5,207 bases of DNA from Candidatus Methanovirga meridionalis. GTDB lineage: Archaea; Methanobacteriota; Methanobacteria; Methanobacteriales; Methanobacteriaceae. The notes under the pieces were generated by a model that was not told the DNA's origin, did no database searches, and saw only the letters and a program-made list of their open reading frames with translations. The stretch spans positions 1 to 5,207 of the forward strand of contig JAITPS010000232.1 of assembly GCA_031289325.1 (NCBI GenBank), in the 5' to 3' direction. Made by a program: the position numbers and the translations under genes. Shown in pieces: positions 1-5,130 of the stretch. Within the stretch, counting starts at the first letter, position 1. Every line of letters begins with the position of its first letter.

Positions 1-126
1 TAAGTTTAACCAATTAAGTAAGTTTAACCAATTAAGTAAGTTTAACCAATTAAGTAAGTTTAACCAATTAAGTAAGTTTAACCAATTAAGTAAGTTTAAC
101 CAATTAAGTAAGTTTAACTAATTACT
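1..126. repeat. 18-bp tandem repeat array, at least 7 units, cut by window edge
   Basis: The unit TAAGTTTAACCAATTAAG repeats head to tail at positions 1, 19, 37, 55, 73 and 91 with no mismatch. A seventh unit at 109-126 has decayed (C to T at 119, and an altered last triplet). The array begins at the first base, so its true length is unknown. The perfect identity of six units suggests recent expansion or homogenisation. There are no unique spacers, so it is not CRISPR. The unit is a multiple of three and leaves one frame open on each strand. It lies just beyond the 3' end of the transporter gene. Confidence 0.97.
2..121 (+). CDS. Possible C-terminus of a hexapeptide-repeat protein (partial)
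   Basis: Read from base 2, the 18-bp array translates without a stop as KFNQLS repeated six times, then KFN and a TAA at 119-121. That stop is created by the one C-to-T change in the last unit. The frame is open to the left edge, so this could be the end of a larger plus-strand gene convergent with the transporter. T-rich DNA follows (126-155), as expected after an archaeal gene end. Against this, an 18-bp repeat has a good chance of an open frame by luck, and the minus strand also has one (LNWLNL). No domain is visible, and the product cannot be named without the sequence to the left. Confidence 0.33.
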   Translation, partial: KFNQLSKFNQLSKFNQLSKFNQLSKFNQLSKFNQLSKFN

Positions 127-127
127 T

Positions 128-164
128 ATTTTATTTGTGTGATTTAATTTTATTTATGTGATTT
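128..164. repeat. 18-bp direct duplication spanning the transporter stop codon
   Basis: ATTTTATTTGTGTGATTT (128-145) and ATTTTATTTATGTGATTT (147-164) differ at one base and are offset by 19 bp. On the minus strand the second copy encodes the last residues (KSHK) and the stop of the transporter. The first copy is the same sequence repeated in the 3' untranslated region. It looks like a small local slippage duplication. Confidence 0.75.
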
Positions 165-1577
165 GATTCCAACTAAAGAAGCTATTATAGAAATAAAACA
201 TAAAACTGTGGAAATTATTAAAGCAAAGTTGGAACTTTGAATTAATTCTGGAATGTGACCGTTTATTGGGTTTGATCCGAGAAAAAATGCAAAAATAACT
301 GTTAACATTCCAAGGCTTAGTGTTTGACCAATAACTCTCATAGTTGATACTGTGGCTGAAGCAACTGAAGATAAGTGTCTTGGAACTGAACCCATTATAG
401 CATTTGTATTTGGAGAGGAGAATAATCCATAGCCTATACCTTGTAGAATCATAGCTATTATAACAATGTATAATGGTGTGCTTTCATTTAAGAAAGTTAA
501 TATAAATAAGGCGACTGTTACAAAGCCCATTCCAATAGCGGATAATATTTGAGGATAAATCTTATCGGATAGTTTACCTGTGAATGGAGCTAATATTGCC
601 ATGAATATTGGAGTGGATATTAAAATAAAACCTGCGGTTTGGGGATCCATCCCTTTAACATATTGTAAATAATAGGTTAAAATGTAGGTGACCACAAAGG
701 TTGATAAATAAGTTATTAAAGAAGCTATTGTAGATGAGGTAAAAGTAATGTTTTTAAACATTTTAACATTAAGGACAGGAAATTCATGACTTGATTCCCA
801 TTTAATGAATAATATTAGTAAAGTAATTGATACTATAACTAAAATCATGCCTGTTATTTCATTTAATATTGTAAAACCATAAATCAATAATAAAATAGCT
901 AAACCATAAATAAAAGAACCAATATAATCAAATTTCTCATCTTCATTATCTGACCACTCCTGAGATATTTTTGTAAGAGTTACCAATATAATTAATGCTA
1001 AAAAAGGAACAATTGATATAAATATACTTCTCCAACCAAATAAATGTGTTAAAAGTCCTCCAAGAACTGGTGCAAGTGTAAGACCTATGTAAATTCCTAA
1101 AATATTAAAACCTATTCCTTCACCTCTTTTTTGTGGGGGTAATGCTTGTGTTACCATTGCAAGTGTTGTGATATTTATTATTCCAGCACCTAATCCTTGA
1201 AAAAATCTTATAATGATTAACATTTCAGCTGAAAATGAAAAAAATGTGATTATAGAGAAAACTGCAAATACAGTTAAACCCAATAAAAAACTTTTTTTCA
1301 AACCGAACTTACCACTTAACTTTCCAAATGGCACTGAAAAAATAGCTATTGCTAAAAGAAAACTTGTTGCAATCCAATTTTGTAGTACTCCACTTACAAC
1401 ATTTCCATGAATATCTGTCAAGGACATTGAAATTGATGGTAAAGCTACTGAAACTGATGAAGTTGCAAAAGCAACTAAAAATGATGCGAAAACTGATACA
1501 AGCAAAATCCAATTTTTATTTTCATAAGATTTTTGTTTAATACTTGTTGATTTATTTGAAATTTTAATCACTCCCAA
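150..1577 (-). CDS. MFS efflux transporter, DHA2 (14-TM, EmrB/QacA-like) family
   Basis: This is an integral membrane protein of up to 475 residues, probably a proton-driven exporter; the substrate cannot be read from sequence. A short basic N-terminus leads into hydrophobic segments over the whole length, enough for about 14 helices. Family signatures are visible: motif A GKLSGKFGLKKS at residues 85-96; motif B with Arg124 in IIIRFFQGLGAG (121-132); motif C, GIYIGLTLAPVLGG (161-174), typical of drug:H+ antiporters; WRSIF at 182-186; and a second motif-A-like GKLSDKIYP (334-342). The size fits 14-TM rather than 12-TM members. It starts 5 bp after the argD stop, so it is very likely translated from the same mRNA. 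The start is uncertain: TTG at 1577 is only the first codon after an in-frame stop, GTG at 1571-1569 lies inside the ribosome-binding site, and ATT at 1562-1560 is best spaced. The first in-frame ATG comes after TM1. Confidence 0.92.
   Translation of the reverse strand: MGVIKISNKSTSIKQKSYENKNWILLVSVFASFLVAFATSSVSVALPSISMSLTDIHGNVVSGVLQNWIATSFLLAIAIFSVPFGKLSGKFGLKKSFLLGLTVFAVFSIITFFSFSAEMLIIIRFFQGLGAGIINITTLAMVTQALPPQKRGEGIGFNILGIYIGLTLAPVLGGLLTHLFGWRSIFISIVPFLALIILVTLTKISQEWSDNEDEKFDYIGSFIYGLAILLLIYGFTILNEITGMILVIVSITLLILFIKWESSHEFPVLNVKMFKNITFTSSTIASLITYLSTFVVTYILTYYLQYVKGMDPQTAGFILISTPIFMAILAPFTGKLSDKIYPQILSAIGMGFVTVALFILTFLNESTPLYIVIIAMILQGIGYGLFSSPNTNAIMGSVPRHLSSVASATVSTMRVIGQTLSLGMLTVIFAFFLGSNPINGHIPELIQSSNFALIISTVLCFISIIASLVGIKSHK
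1569..1575 (-). promoter_or_regulatory. Ribosome-binding site of the transporter, pointing to an ATT start
   Basis: The minus strand reads GGGAGTG followed by ATTAAA and then ATT at 1562-1560. GGGAGTGATT closely matches the archaeal Shine-Dalgarno AGGAGGTGATT with one G missing. The same GTGATTAAA spacer precedes the ATG chosen for the DUF2299 gene (GTGATTAAA-ATG, ending at 3286). By that parallel the transporter should start at 1562, where ATT stands in place of ATG. The site lies just downstream of the argD stop. Confidence 0.6.
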
Positions 1578-1582
1578 TTATA

Positions 1583-2761
1583 TTAATTACTAATTTCAAT
1601 GAATATTTCATTCATTGCCTTTATAAAAATATCTATTTCTTCTTTTTTAATTATTAATGGTGGAACTAAACGAATAACTTTCTCTGCTGTACAATTTATT
1701 AAAAATCCCTTTTCTCTTGCTTTATCTACAATATCAGAACATTTAATAGCTAATTCAACCCCGATCATTAAACCATATCCTCTAACATCCTTAATAAAAT
1801 CATATTTATTCTTTAATTTCAGTAATTCGTTTTTAAAGTATTTTCCTAAATTTTGTGAATTTTCAATAAGATTTTCATCAATAATGGTGTTAATAGATGC
1901 AATAGCAACTGCACATGCTAAGGGAGTTCCACCAAATGTGGTTCCATGATCTCCTATTTCAAAACCTTCTGCAACTTTTTCATTTGCTATAATTGCTCCC
2001 ATTGGAAATCCCCCAGCTATTGCTTTTGCAACAGTCGTGATATCTGGATTTAAATTAAATAATTCACTTGCAAACATTTTACCACATCTACCAAACCCAG
2101 TTTGAACCTCATCTAATATTAAAAGGATATTATTTTCTTTAGATATTTTTTCAACTTCTTTAAAATAAGTTATATCTGCAGTTACAATTCCACCTTCACC
2201 TTGAATTACTTCCAATATAATGGCGGCTGTTTTATCATTAATAGTATTTTTTAATTCATCGATATCTCCAAATTTAACATGTTTAAATCCAGCTGGTAAT
2301 GGTTTAAATGGTTCACTATATTTTGGTTGACCTGTGGCAGTGATTGTAGCTAAAGTTCTACCATGAAAAGAGTTCTTAGTAGATATTATCTCTGTTTTCT
2401 TGGTGTATTTTCTTGCTAACTTTATTGCACCTTCATTAGCTTCAGCCCCACTATTTGCAAAGAAAACCTTAGTATTGAGAATAAATTTATTTAATAGTTT
2501 AGCTAACTTTAATTGATTTTCATTGTAATAAATATTAGAACAATGAATAAGTTTTTCACTTTGTTCTTTTAATGCATTCAATATATTTGGATGTGCATGC
2601 CCAATATTATTAACAGCTATTCCTGCAAAAAGATCCATATATTCATTATCATTGTTATCCCAAACTTTAATACCTTTTCCATGTGAAATAGCTATTGGTT
2701 GGCGACCGTATGTATTCATTACATACTTTGGATAACTTTCTATTATTTCTTCATTTTCCAT
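1583..2761 (-). CDS. argD: Acetylornithine aminotransferase (class-III PLP aminotransferase)
   Basis: This cytosolic enzyme transfers the amino group of glutamate to N-acetylglutamate 5-semialdehyde to give N-acetylornithine, in arginine biosynthesis. All class-III signatures are present in 392 residues, the usual ArgD length: GIAVNNIGHAHP (47-58), the phosphate-binding SGAEAN (104-109), SFHGRT (131-136), EVIQGEGG (184-191), LDEVQTGFGR (216-225) with the PLP-nitrogen Asp217, the Schiff-base Lys246 in VAKAIAGGFPMGA, and GTTFGGTPLAC (273-283). The ATG start has only a weak upstream site (AAAGTG), but it gives the normal N-terminus. The gene sits between the DUF2299 gene (37 bp upstream) and the transporter (5 bp downstream), all on one strand. 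Related ornithine or succinylornithine/DAP aminotransferases share these motifs, so the exact substrate rests on overall resemblance to ArgD. No damage is seen. Confidence 0.95.
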   Translation of the reverse strand: MENEEIIESYPKYVMNTYGRQPIAISHGKGIKVWDNNDNEYMDLFAGIAVNNIGHAHPNILNALKEQSEKLIHCSNIYYNENQLKLAKLLNKFILNTKVFFANSGAEANEGAIKLARKYTKKTEIISTKNSFHGRTLATITATGQPKYSEPFKPLPAGFKHVKFGDIDELKNTINDKTAAIILEVIQGEGGIVTADITYFKEVEKISKENNILLILDEVQTGFGRCGKMFASELFNLNPDITTVAKAIAGGFPMGAIIANEKVAEGFEIGDHGTTFGGTPLACAVAIASINTIIDENLIENSQNLGKYFKNELLKLKNKYDFIKDVRGYGLMIGVELAIKCSDIVDKAREKGFLINCTAEKVIRLVPPLIIKKEEIDIFIKAMNEIFIEISN

Positions 2762-2781
2762 ACGAACACTTTATTTTTGTT

Positions 2782-2797
2782 TTAAAGATTTCTTTAA
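2782..2797. repeat. 16-bp palindrome between the DUF2299 gene and argD
   Basis: TTAAAGA (2782-2788), TT, TCTTTAA (2791-2797) is a perfect 7-bp inverted repeat with a 2-bp centre. It fills part of the 37-bp gap upstream of argD. It could be a weak RNA hairpin or a dimeric protein-binding site, but it is AT-rich and short enough to arise by chance. No oligo-T tract follows on the minus strand, so it does not look like a terminator that would split the operon. Confidence 0.35.
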
Positions 2798-2799
2798 TT

Positions 2800-3288
2800 T
2801 TAACTAAACATTCTATCGTCATCATGCTTCACTGATTTTTCACTAATCTCGGTATTGAAAATCTTTTCCATTTGTAGTAAACATTGGAGTTTTGCTTTAA
2901 AAATCTTTTTAATCTCGGATATTAAATTATGTTTAGTTAAACCATCTTCATAAATTGTACTGGATATAACAAACATTTGAAGTATGTTATCAGGATGTTG
3001 AATTTGAAAATCTAATAAAAATTGATTAACCGTGTATTTAAAATTCCAAATTAGTTCTACTTTTTTATCCATAGAAGATTTCATAATAATATCTAAATGT
3101 TCAGGAGAGATATTGGTTGCACATCCAATGACTATCATATCTCCTTTTCCTTTTGGTTGAATAAGGTCAATTATATTATTATCTGGATAGTTTACTATAA
3201 AATGGAAAATAGATTGTTCATCATGTATTTTTTCCTTAAAAAATCCTTCTTCTACTAACCAATCTTGAATTTCTTTCTCATTTATCAT
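2800..3288 (-). CDS. DUF2299-like conserved archaeal protein of unknown function
   Basis: From memory of the family, this resembles DUF2299, a set of small soluble archaeal proteins with no assigned function. The core runs MINEKEIQDWLVEEGFF, then FHFIVNYPDNNIIDLIQPKGKGDMIVIGCATNISPEHL, and ends in a charged helical region containing GLTKHNLISEIKKIF. No signal peptide or membrane segment is visible and no catalytic motif is recognised. I chose the ATG at 3288, giving 162 residues, because it matches the usual family start and is preceded by GTGATTAAA, the same arrangement as at the transporter. Longer forms begin at ATG 3351 (AGAAGTGA upstream, 183 residues) or TTG 3393 (197 residues); the added N-terminus is Lys/Asn-rich and low in complexity. 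It is the first gene of the likely operon with argD, which may hint at a metabolic role, but that is inference. Confidence 0.82.
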   Translation of the reverse strand: MINEKEIQDWLVEEGFFKEKIHDEQSIFHFIVNYPDNNIIDLIQPKGKGDMIVIGCATNISPEHLDIIMKSSMDKKVELIWNFKYTVNQFLLDFQIQHPDNILQMFVISSTIYEDGLTKHNLISEIKKIFKAKLQCLLQMEKIFNTEISEKSVKHDDDRMFS

Positions 3289-3440
3289 TTTAATCACATT
3301 CAAATCTTTCTTAGTCATTTTGTTAGTATTCTTAGCCATTTCATTATTCATTATTTCACTTCTATTTTTATTTTCCAAGAGAATACCCAACAATTCAATT
3401 TTTTGAGTTTTATTAAATTTTTAAATTATTTAATTTAATC

Positions 3441-3719
3441 TTTAAAATGAATATATTTAATTTAAGTGAATTTTTAAAACGAATATAAATTTATAATATA
3501 ATTTAATCTTTAAAATGAATATAAAAATTATTTAATCTTTAAAATGAATATAAAAATTATTTAATTTTTAAAACGAATATAAATTTATAATATAATTTAA
3601 TTTTTAAAATGAATATATTTAATTTAAGTTAATTTTTAAAACGAATATAAATTTATAATATAATTTAATCTTTAAAATGAATATAAAAATTATTTAATTT
3701 AATTTTTAAAACGAATATA
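3441..3719. repeat. Nine copies of a 15-bp core, TTTAAAAYGAATATA
   Basis: The core starts at 3441, 3473, 3509, 3538, 3567, 3603, 3635, 3671 and 3705. Copies have either T (3441, 3509, 3538, 3603, 3671) or C (3473, 3567, 3635, 3705) at the Y position. Start-to-start distances are 32, 36, 29, 29, 36, 32, 36 and 34 bp. The C-type copies are each followed by a shared AATTTATAATATAATTTAAT-like tail (slightly altered in the last). The T-C-T block beginning at 3441 recurs at 3603, so there is a 162-bp higher-order repeat. The DNA is extremely AT-rich: only 4 of the 60 bases at 3601-3660 are G or C. On the minus strand the C-type copies read TTTATATTCG, close to an archaeal TATA box. The array lies directly upstream of the DUF2299-argD-transporter genes. 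Confidence 0.88.
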
Positions 3720-3760
3720 ATATTTATAATATAATTTAATTTAAATATATTGAGTTTGAT

Positions 3761-3923
3761 AAAGTTCTTAATAAATAACTTTTTTTAAAAATAAATATTA
3801 TTAAAAAATATTAATTTAAATTATTTATATTATTTAAAATTTAAAATTATAACTTTTTATAAATCAATATTTGAAATTAAATAATTTAATAAAAAAATTT
3901 ATTGTTCAAAATTTAAGAACTTT
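3761..3923. repeat. Perfect 11-bp inverted repeat bounding the first degenerate repeat copy
   Basis: AAAGTTCTTAA (3761-3771) is matched by its exact reverse complement TTAAGAACTTT at 3913-3923, 141 bp away. The arms contain G and C, which is notable in DNA this AT-rich. They enclose most of the first copy of the 149/188-bp duplication, so they may be the ends of a small decayed mobile element. A similar but mutated right arm (TTAAGAATTTT) occurs at the end of the second copy, near 4100, but that copy has no matching left arm. Confidence 0.45.
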
Positions 3924-4128
3924 TCCATTATGTCTATAATTAAATATTATTAAAAAATATTAATTTAAAATTAATTATATTAATCAAAATATAGTTATAT
4001 TATTTAAAATTCAAATTATGGATTTTTATAAAATTATATTTAAAATTAAATAATTTAATTAAAATTAAATAATTTAATAAAAAAATTTATTATTCAAATT
4101 TAAGAATTTTTCCATAACACCTATAATT
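3792..4128. repeat. Imperfect direct duplication: 3792-3940 and 3941-4128
   Basis: Both copies begin TAAATATTATTAAAAAATAT and end with TTTAAGAAYTTTTCCAT, a few variable bases, then CTATAAT. They follow the same order throughout, with shared blocks TTATATTATTTAAAATT, TTTTTATAAA, AAATTAAATAATTTAATAAA and AAATTTATTRTTCAAA. Copy 1 is 149 bp and copy 2 is 188 bp. Part of the excess is an exact 18-bp duplication inside copy 2, at 4042-4059 and 4061-4078. The copies abut. No open frame of useful length lies in either, so this is diverged noncoding DNA. Confidence 0.75.
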
Positions 4129-4289
4129 TTAATAATAATCCATATATAGTGTTCTGTATAATTAATATACTTTATTATATCAAAAAATATCAAAAAATTT
4201 TTTGTAAAATGTTTTTTCAAATATTAATATTTATCTTTTAAATTTAATTTTAAGAAATAAAAATCATTTTTGGTTGCAAATCTTTAATT

Positions 4290-4376
4290 GAATTTTGTAA
4301 AATTAATATATAAATAGAGAATTTTGTAAAATTAATATATAAATAGAGAATTTTGTAAAATTAATATATAAATAGA
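4290..4376. repeat. Three perfect 29-bp tandem repeats inside the MITE-like element
   Basis: Units at 4290-4318, 4319-4347 and 4348-4376 are identical. Each contains TTTTGTAAAATTAATATATA and ends AATAGA. The first part resembles the element's own terminus (TTCTGTATAATTAATATAC at 4153-4171, and TTCTGTAAAATTA read inward from the right end). Each unit also carries TTTATATA on the minus strand, the archaeal TATA-box consensus. The exact identity of the three units, in a region otherwise decaying, suggests recent amplification. Confidence 0.95.
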
Positions 4377-4396
4377 GAAAATCTTTCAGATTTTCT
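4376..4396. repeat. Strong 9-bp hairpin in the MITE-like element
   Basis: AGAAAATCT (4376-4384), loop TTC, AGATTTTCT (4388-4396) is a perfect inverted repeat. It directly follows the last 29-bp unit. Similar AGAAAA...TTTTCT hairpins occur outside the element near 4781-4803 and at 4857-4875, so it belongs to a family of small palindromes in this intergenic region. Confidence 0.7.
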
Positions 4397-4469
4397 AAAT
4401 TTAAAAATATAAAATTTTTTAAAATAAAATAATTTTACAGAACACTATAAATCTATTTTCCAATTCATG

Positions 4470-4477
4470 TTTATATA
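4470..4477 (+). promoter_or_regulatory. Possible archaeal TATA box (TTTATATA)
   Basis: TTTATATA is an exact match to the methanogen TATA consensus on the plus strand. Transcription would be expected to begin roughly 25 bp downstream, near 4500, and run into the diverged repeat copy at 4551-4742. In DNA this AT-rich such a match can arise by chance, and no gene follows it, so it would serve only a noncoding RNA. Confidence 0.25.
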
Positions 4478-4550
4478 ATTTTTGATTTATAATTTACTTA
4501 TATTTATCTGAAAATCCTGTGTTTTTTCTTTTTAATAGATCATTTAACTT

Positions 4551-4742
4551 ATACACTATGATAGTGAAGAATTAATTGATAAATCAGAACTCTGAAGAAA
4601 AATAATAATGTATGAAAGTAAGTGTAGAGTGAAAGCATGACCATAATAAAATGGCACTGTAAAAATAGGATGAATCCAAAATTTGGTTTTTAAACAGAAA
4701 AAATTTAGACTATATTCAGGTCATCAAATTTTAGCCTACTTT
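4551..4742. repeat. Diverged repeat copy A (partner at 4896-5048)
   Basis: Anchors occur in the same order as in copy B: ATACACTAT (4551), GATAAA (4578), TGAAG (4593), ATGGCA (4651), CCAAAATTT (4676) and AAATTTAGAC (4701). Copy A has about 40 extra bases between TGAAG and ATGGCA. It starts with a small hairpin, CACTAT-G-ATAGTG. The segment has visibly more G and C than the DNA on either side. Reading from ATGGCA gives stops after three codons, so no protein is encoded in the frame used by copy B. It may be a decayed insertion sequence end, or a noncoding RNA. Confidence 0.5.
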
Positions 4743-4774
4743 CTTAATTTTAAAAAATTTCTATTTTTTAAAGT

Positions 4775-4875
4775 TAGAAATGGAAAATCTTCGATTTTTC
4801 TAAGTTATCCTCAAACAAATCTTTGATTTTCTTCATTGAAAATTTTTATTTCAATTAGAAAAACGAAGTTTTTCT
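4775..4875. repeat. Cluster of four small hairpins between repeat copies A and B
   Basis: Inverted repeats lie side by side: TTAGAAA/TTTCTAA with inner AAATC-TTC-GATTT (about 4775-4803); AAATC-TTT-GATTT (4817-4829); ATTGAAA with a 7-nt loop and TTTCAAT (4835-4855); and AGAAAAAC-GAA-GTTTTTCT (4857-4875), a perfect 8-bp stem. Several share the AGAAAA/TTTTCT arms with the hairpin at 4376-4396. They could be RNA structures or relics of small palindromic mobile units. Confidence 0.55.
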
Positions 4876-4895
4876 GTACTTACAAACATTATTTC

Positions 4896-5048
4896 ATACA
4901 CTATAGTATGGTGATATTAGTATTATGATAAAACTAATATGTTGAAGGAATATTTATGGCAATGCAAAAAAAGTATGTTTCAAAGAGTCCGAAATTTAAT
5001 TTTTAGCCATAAACAAATTTAGACCATCTACACAATTTACTAATACCA
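4896..5048. repeat. Diverged repeat copy B (partner at 4551-4742)
   Basis: It shares ordered anchors with copy A: ATACACTAT (4896), GATAAA (4927), TGAAG (4943), ATGGCA (4956), CCGAAATTT (4989) and AAATTTAGAC (5015). The spacing between GATAAA and TGAAG is 15 bp in A and 16 bp in B, which argues for common descent rather than chance. It contains a perfect 8-bp stem, ATATTAGT (4914-4921) with ACTAATAT (4933-4940), just before the possible ribosome-binding site of the short frame at 4956. Confidence 0.5.
4956..5006 (+). CDS. Possible 16-residue peptide or remnant of a gene start
   Basis: The frame encodes MAMQKKYVSKSPKFNF and ends at TAG. It is preceded by GAAGGA and a 5-bp spacer (GAAGGA-ATATT-TATG context), a plausible ribosome-binding site. 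The hairpin at 4914-4940 lies just upstream. In the related copy A the same position (ATGGCACTG) runs into stops at once, so the peptide is not conserved between copies. It may be the truncated beginning of a lost gene, or chance. No function is proposed. Confidence 0.15.
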   Translation: MAMQKKYVSKSPKFNF

Positions 5049-5062
5049 TATATGAATTAATT

Positions 5063-5112
5063 AAAAAAATAAGTAAAAAAAAATTATGAAAAAAATTATG
5101 AATAAAAAAAAA
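5063..5112 (-). terminator. Cluster of four oligo-T tracts after the right-edge gene
   Basis: On the minus strand there are runs of 9, 7, 9 and 7 T at 5112-5104, 5095-5089, 5083-5075 and 5069-5063, separated by short A-containing spacers (the two central ones are near-identical, CATAA and ACTTA-like). They begin 18 bp after the stop codon at 5131. Archaeal RNA polymerase ends transcription at such T-rich stretches without needing a hairpin. This would stop transcription of the right-edge gene before the repeat region. Confidence 0.7.
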
Positions 5113-5130
5113 TAATTAATAATTAAGTTA

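Larger units (their letters stand above)
4145..4449. mobile_element. MITE-like element, about 305 bp, 20-bp terminal inverted repeats
   Basis: The left end, TATAGTGTTCTGTATAATTA (4145-4164), and the right end (4430-4449, reverse complement TATAGTGTTCTGTAAAATTA) match at 19 of 20 positions, the outer 14 without mismatch. The interior has no coding frame, so the element would need a transposase from elsewhere. The outermost TATA on each side is palindromic, so a TA or TATA target duplication cannot be told from the inverted repeat itself. A TA target would suit IS630/mariner-type insertion, but that is inference. Inside are three 29-bp repeats and a strong hairpin. I do not recognise the parent insertion sequence. 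Confidence 0.72.
3394..5130. other. Large repeat-filled intergenic region without a convincing gene
   Basis: No frame longer than a few dozen codons and no tRNA or rRNA is seen here. Its content is the 15-bp core array (3441-3719), the 149/188-bp duplication (3792-4128), the MITE-like element (4145-4449), the paired diverged repeats with hairpins between them (4551-5048) and the oligo-T cluster (5063-5112). The bases between these blocks hold nothing recognisable. The promoter of the DUF2299-argD-transporter genes must lie at the left end of this region, but AT-rich TATA-like strings are too many to choose one; TTAAATATA on the minus strand near 3452-3460 is one candidate. Confidence 0.8.

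Noticed and set aside
1213..1540. Open frames on both strands inside the transporter gene (1213-1410 and 1349-1540 plus, 1309-1512 minus)
   Set aside because: They overlap a full-length gene with clear family motifs, have no domains and look like shadows of its coding sequence.
1599..1949. 116-codon plus-strand frame inside argD
   Set aside because: It is antisense to a well-conserved enzyme and has no recognisable features.
3761..3786. Hairpin AAAGTT/AACTTT followed by T as an intrinsic terminator
   Set aside because: The 6-bp AT-rich stem is weak, no gene ends nearby on that strand, and the same bases are better explained by the longer inverted repeat.
3441..4140. Replication origin
   Set aside because: It is AT-rich and repetitive, but no ORB-like element or Cdc6/Orc1 gene is seen in the window.
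4290..4376. 29-bp repeats as a CRISPR array
   Set aside because: The repeats are directly adjacent with no spacers. The 18-bp array at 1-126 was rejected as CRISPR for the same reason.
4551..4600. Box C/D small RNA (ATGATAG and CTGA motifs near 4557 and 4592)
   Set aside because: The boxes do not match the consensus closely, the D' and C' boxes are absent, and copy B does not keep them.
4637..4693. 18-residue plus-strand frame MTIIKWHCKNRMNPKFGF in repeat copy A, with AGAGTGA upstream
   Set aside because: It looked faintly like a transposase zinc-ribbon start (C..N..K.GF), but it has only one Cys, ends at once, and its frame is not the one open in copy B.
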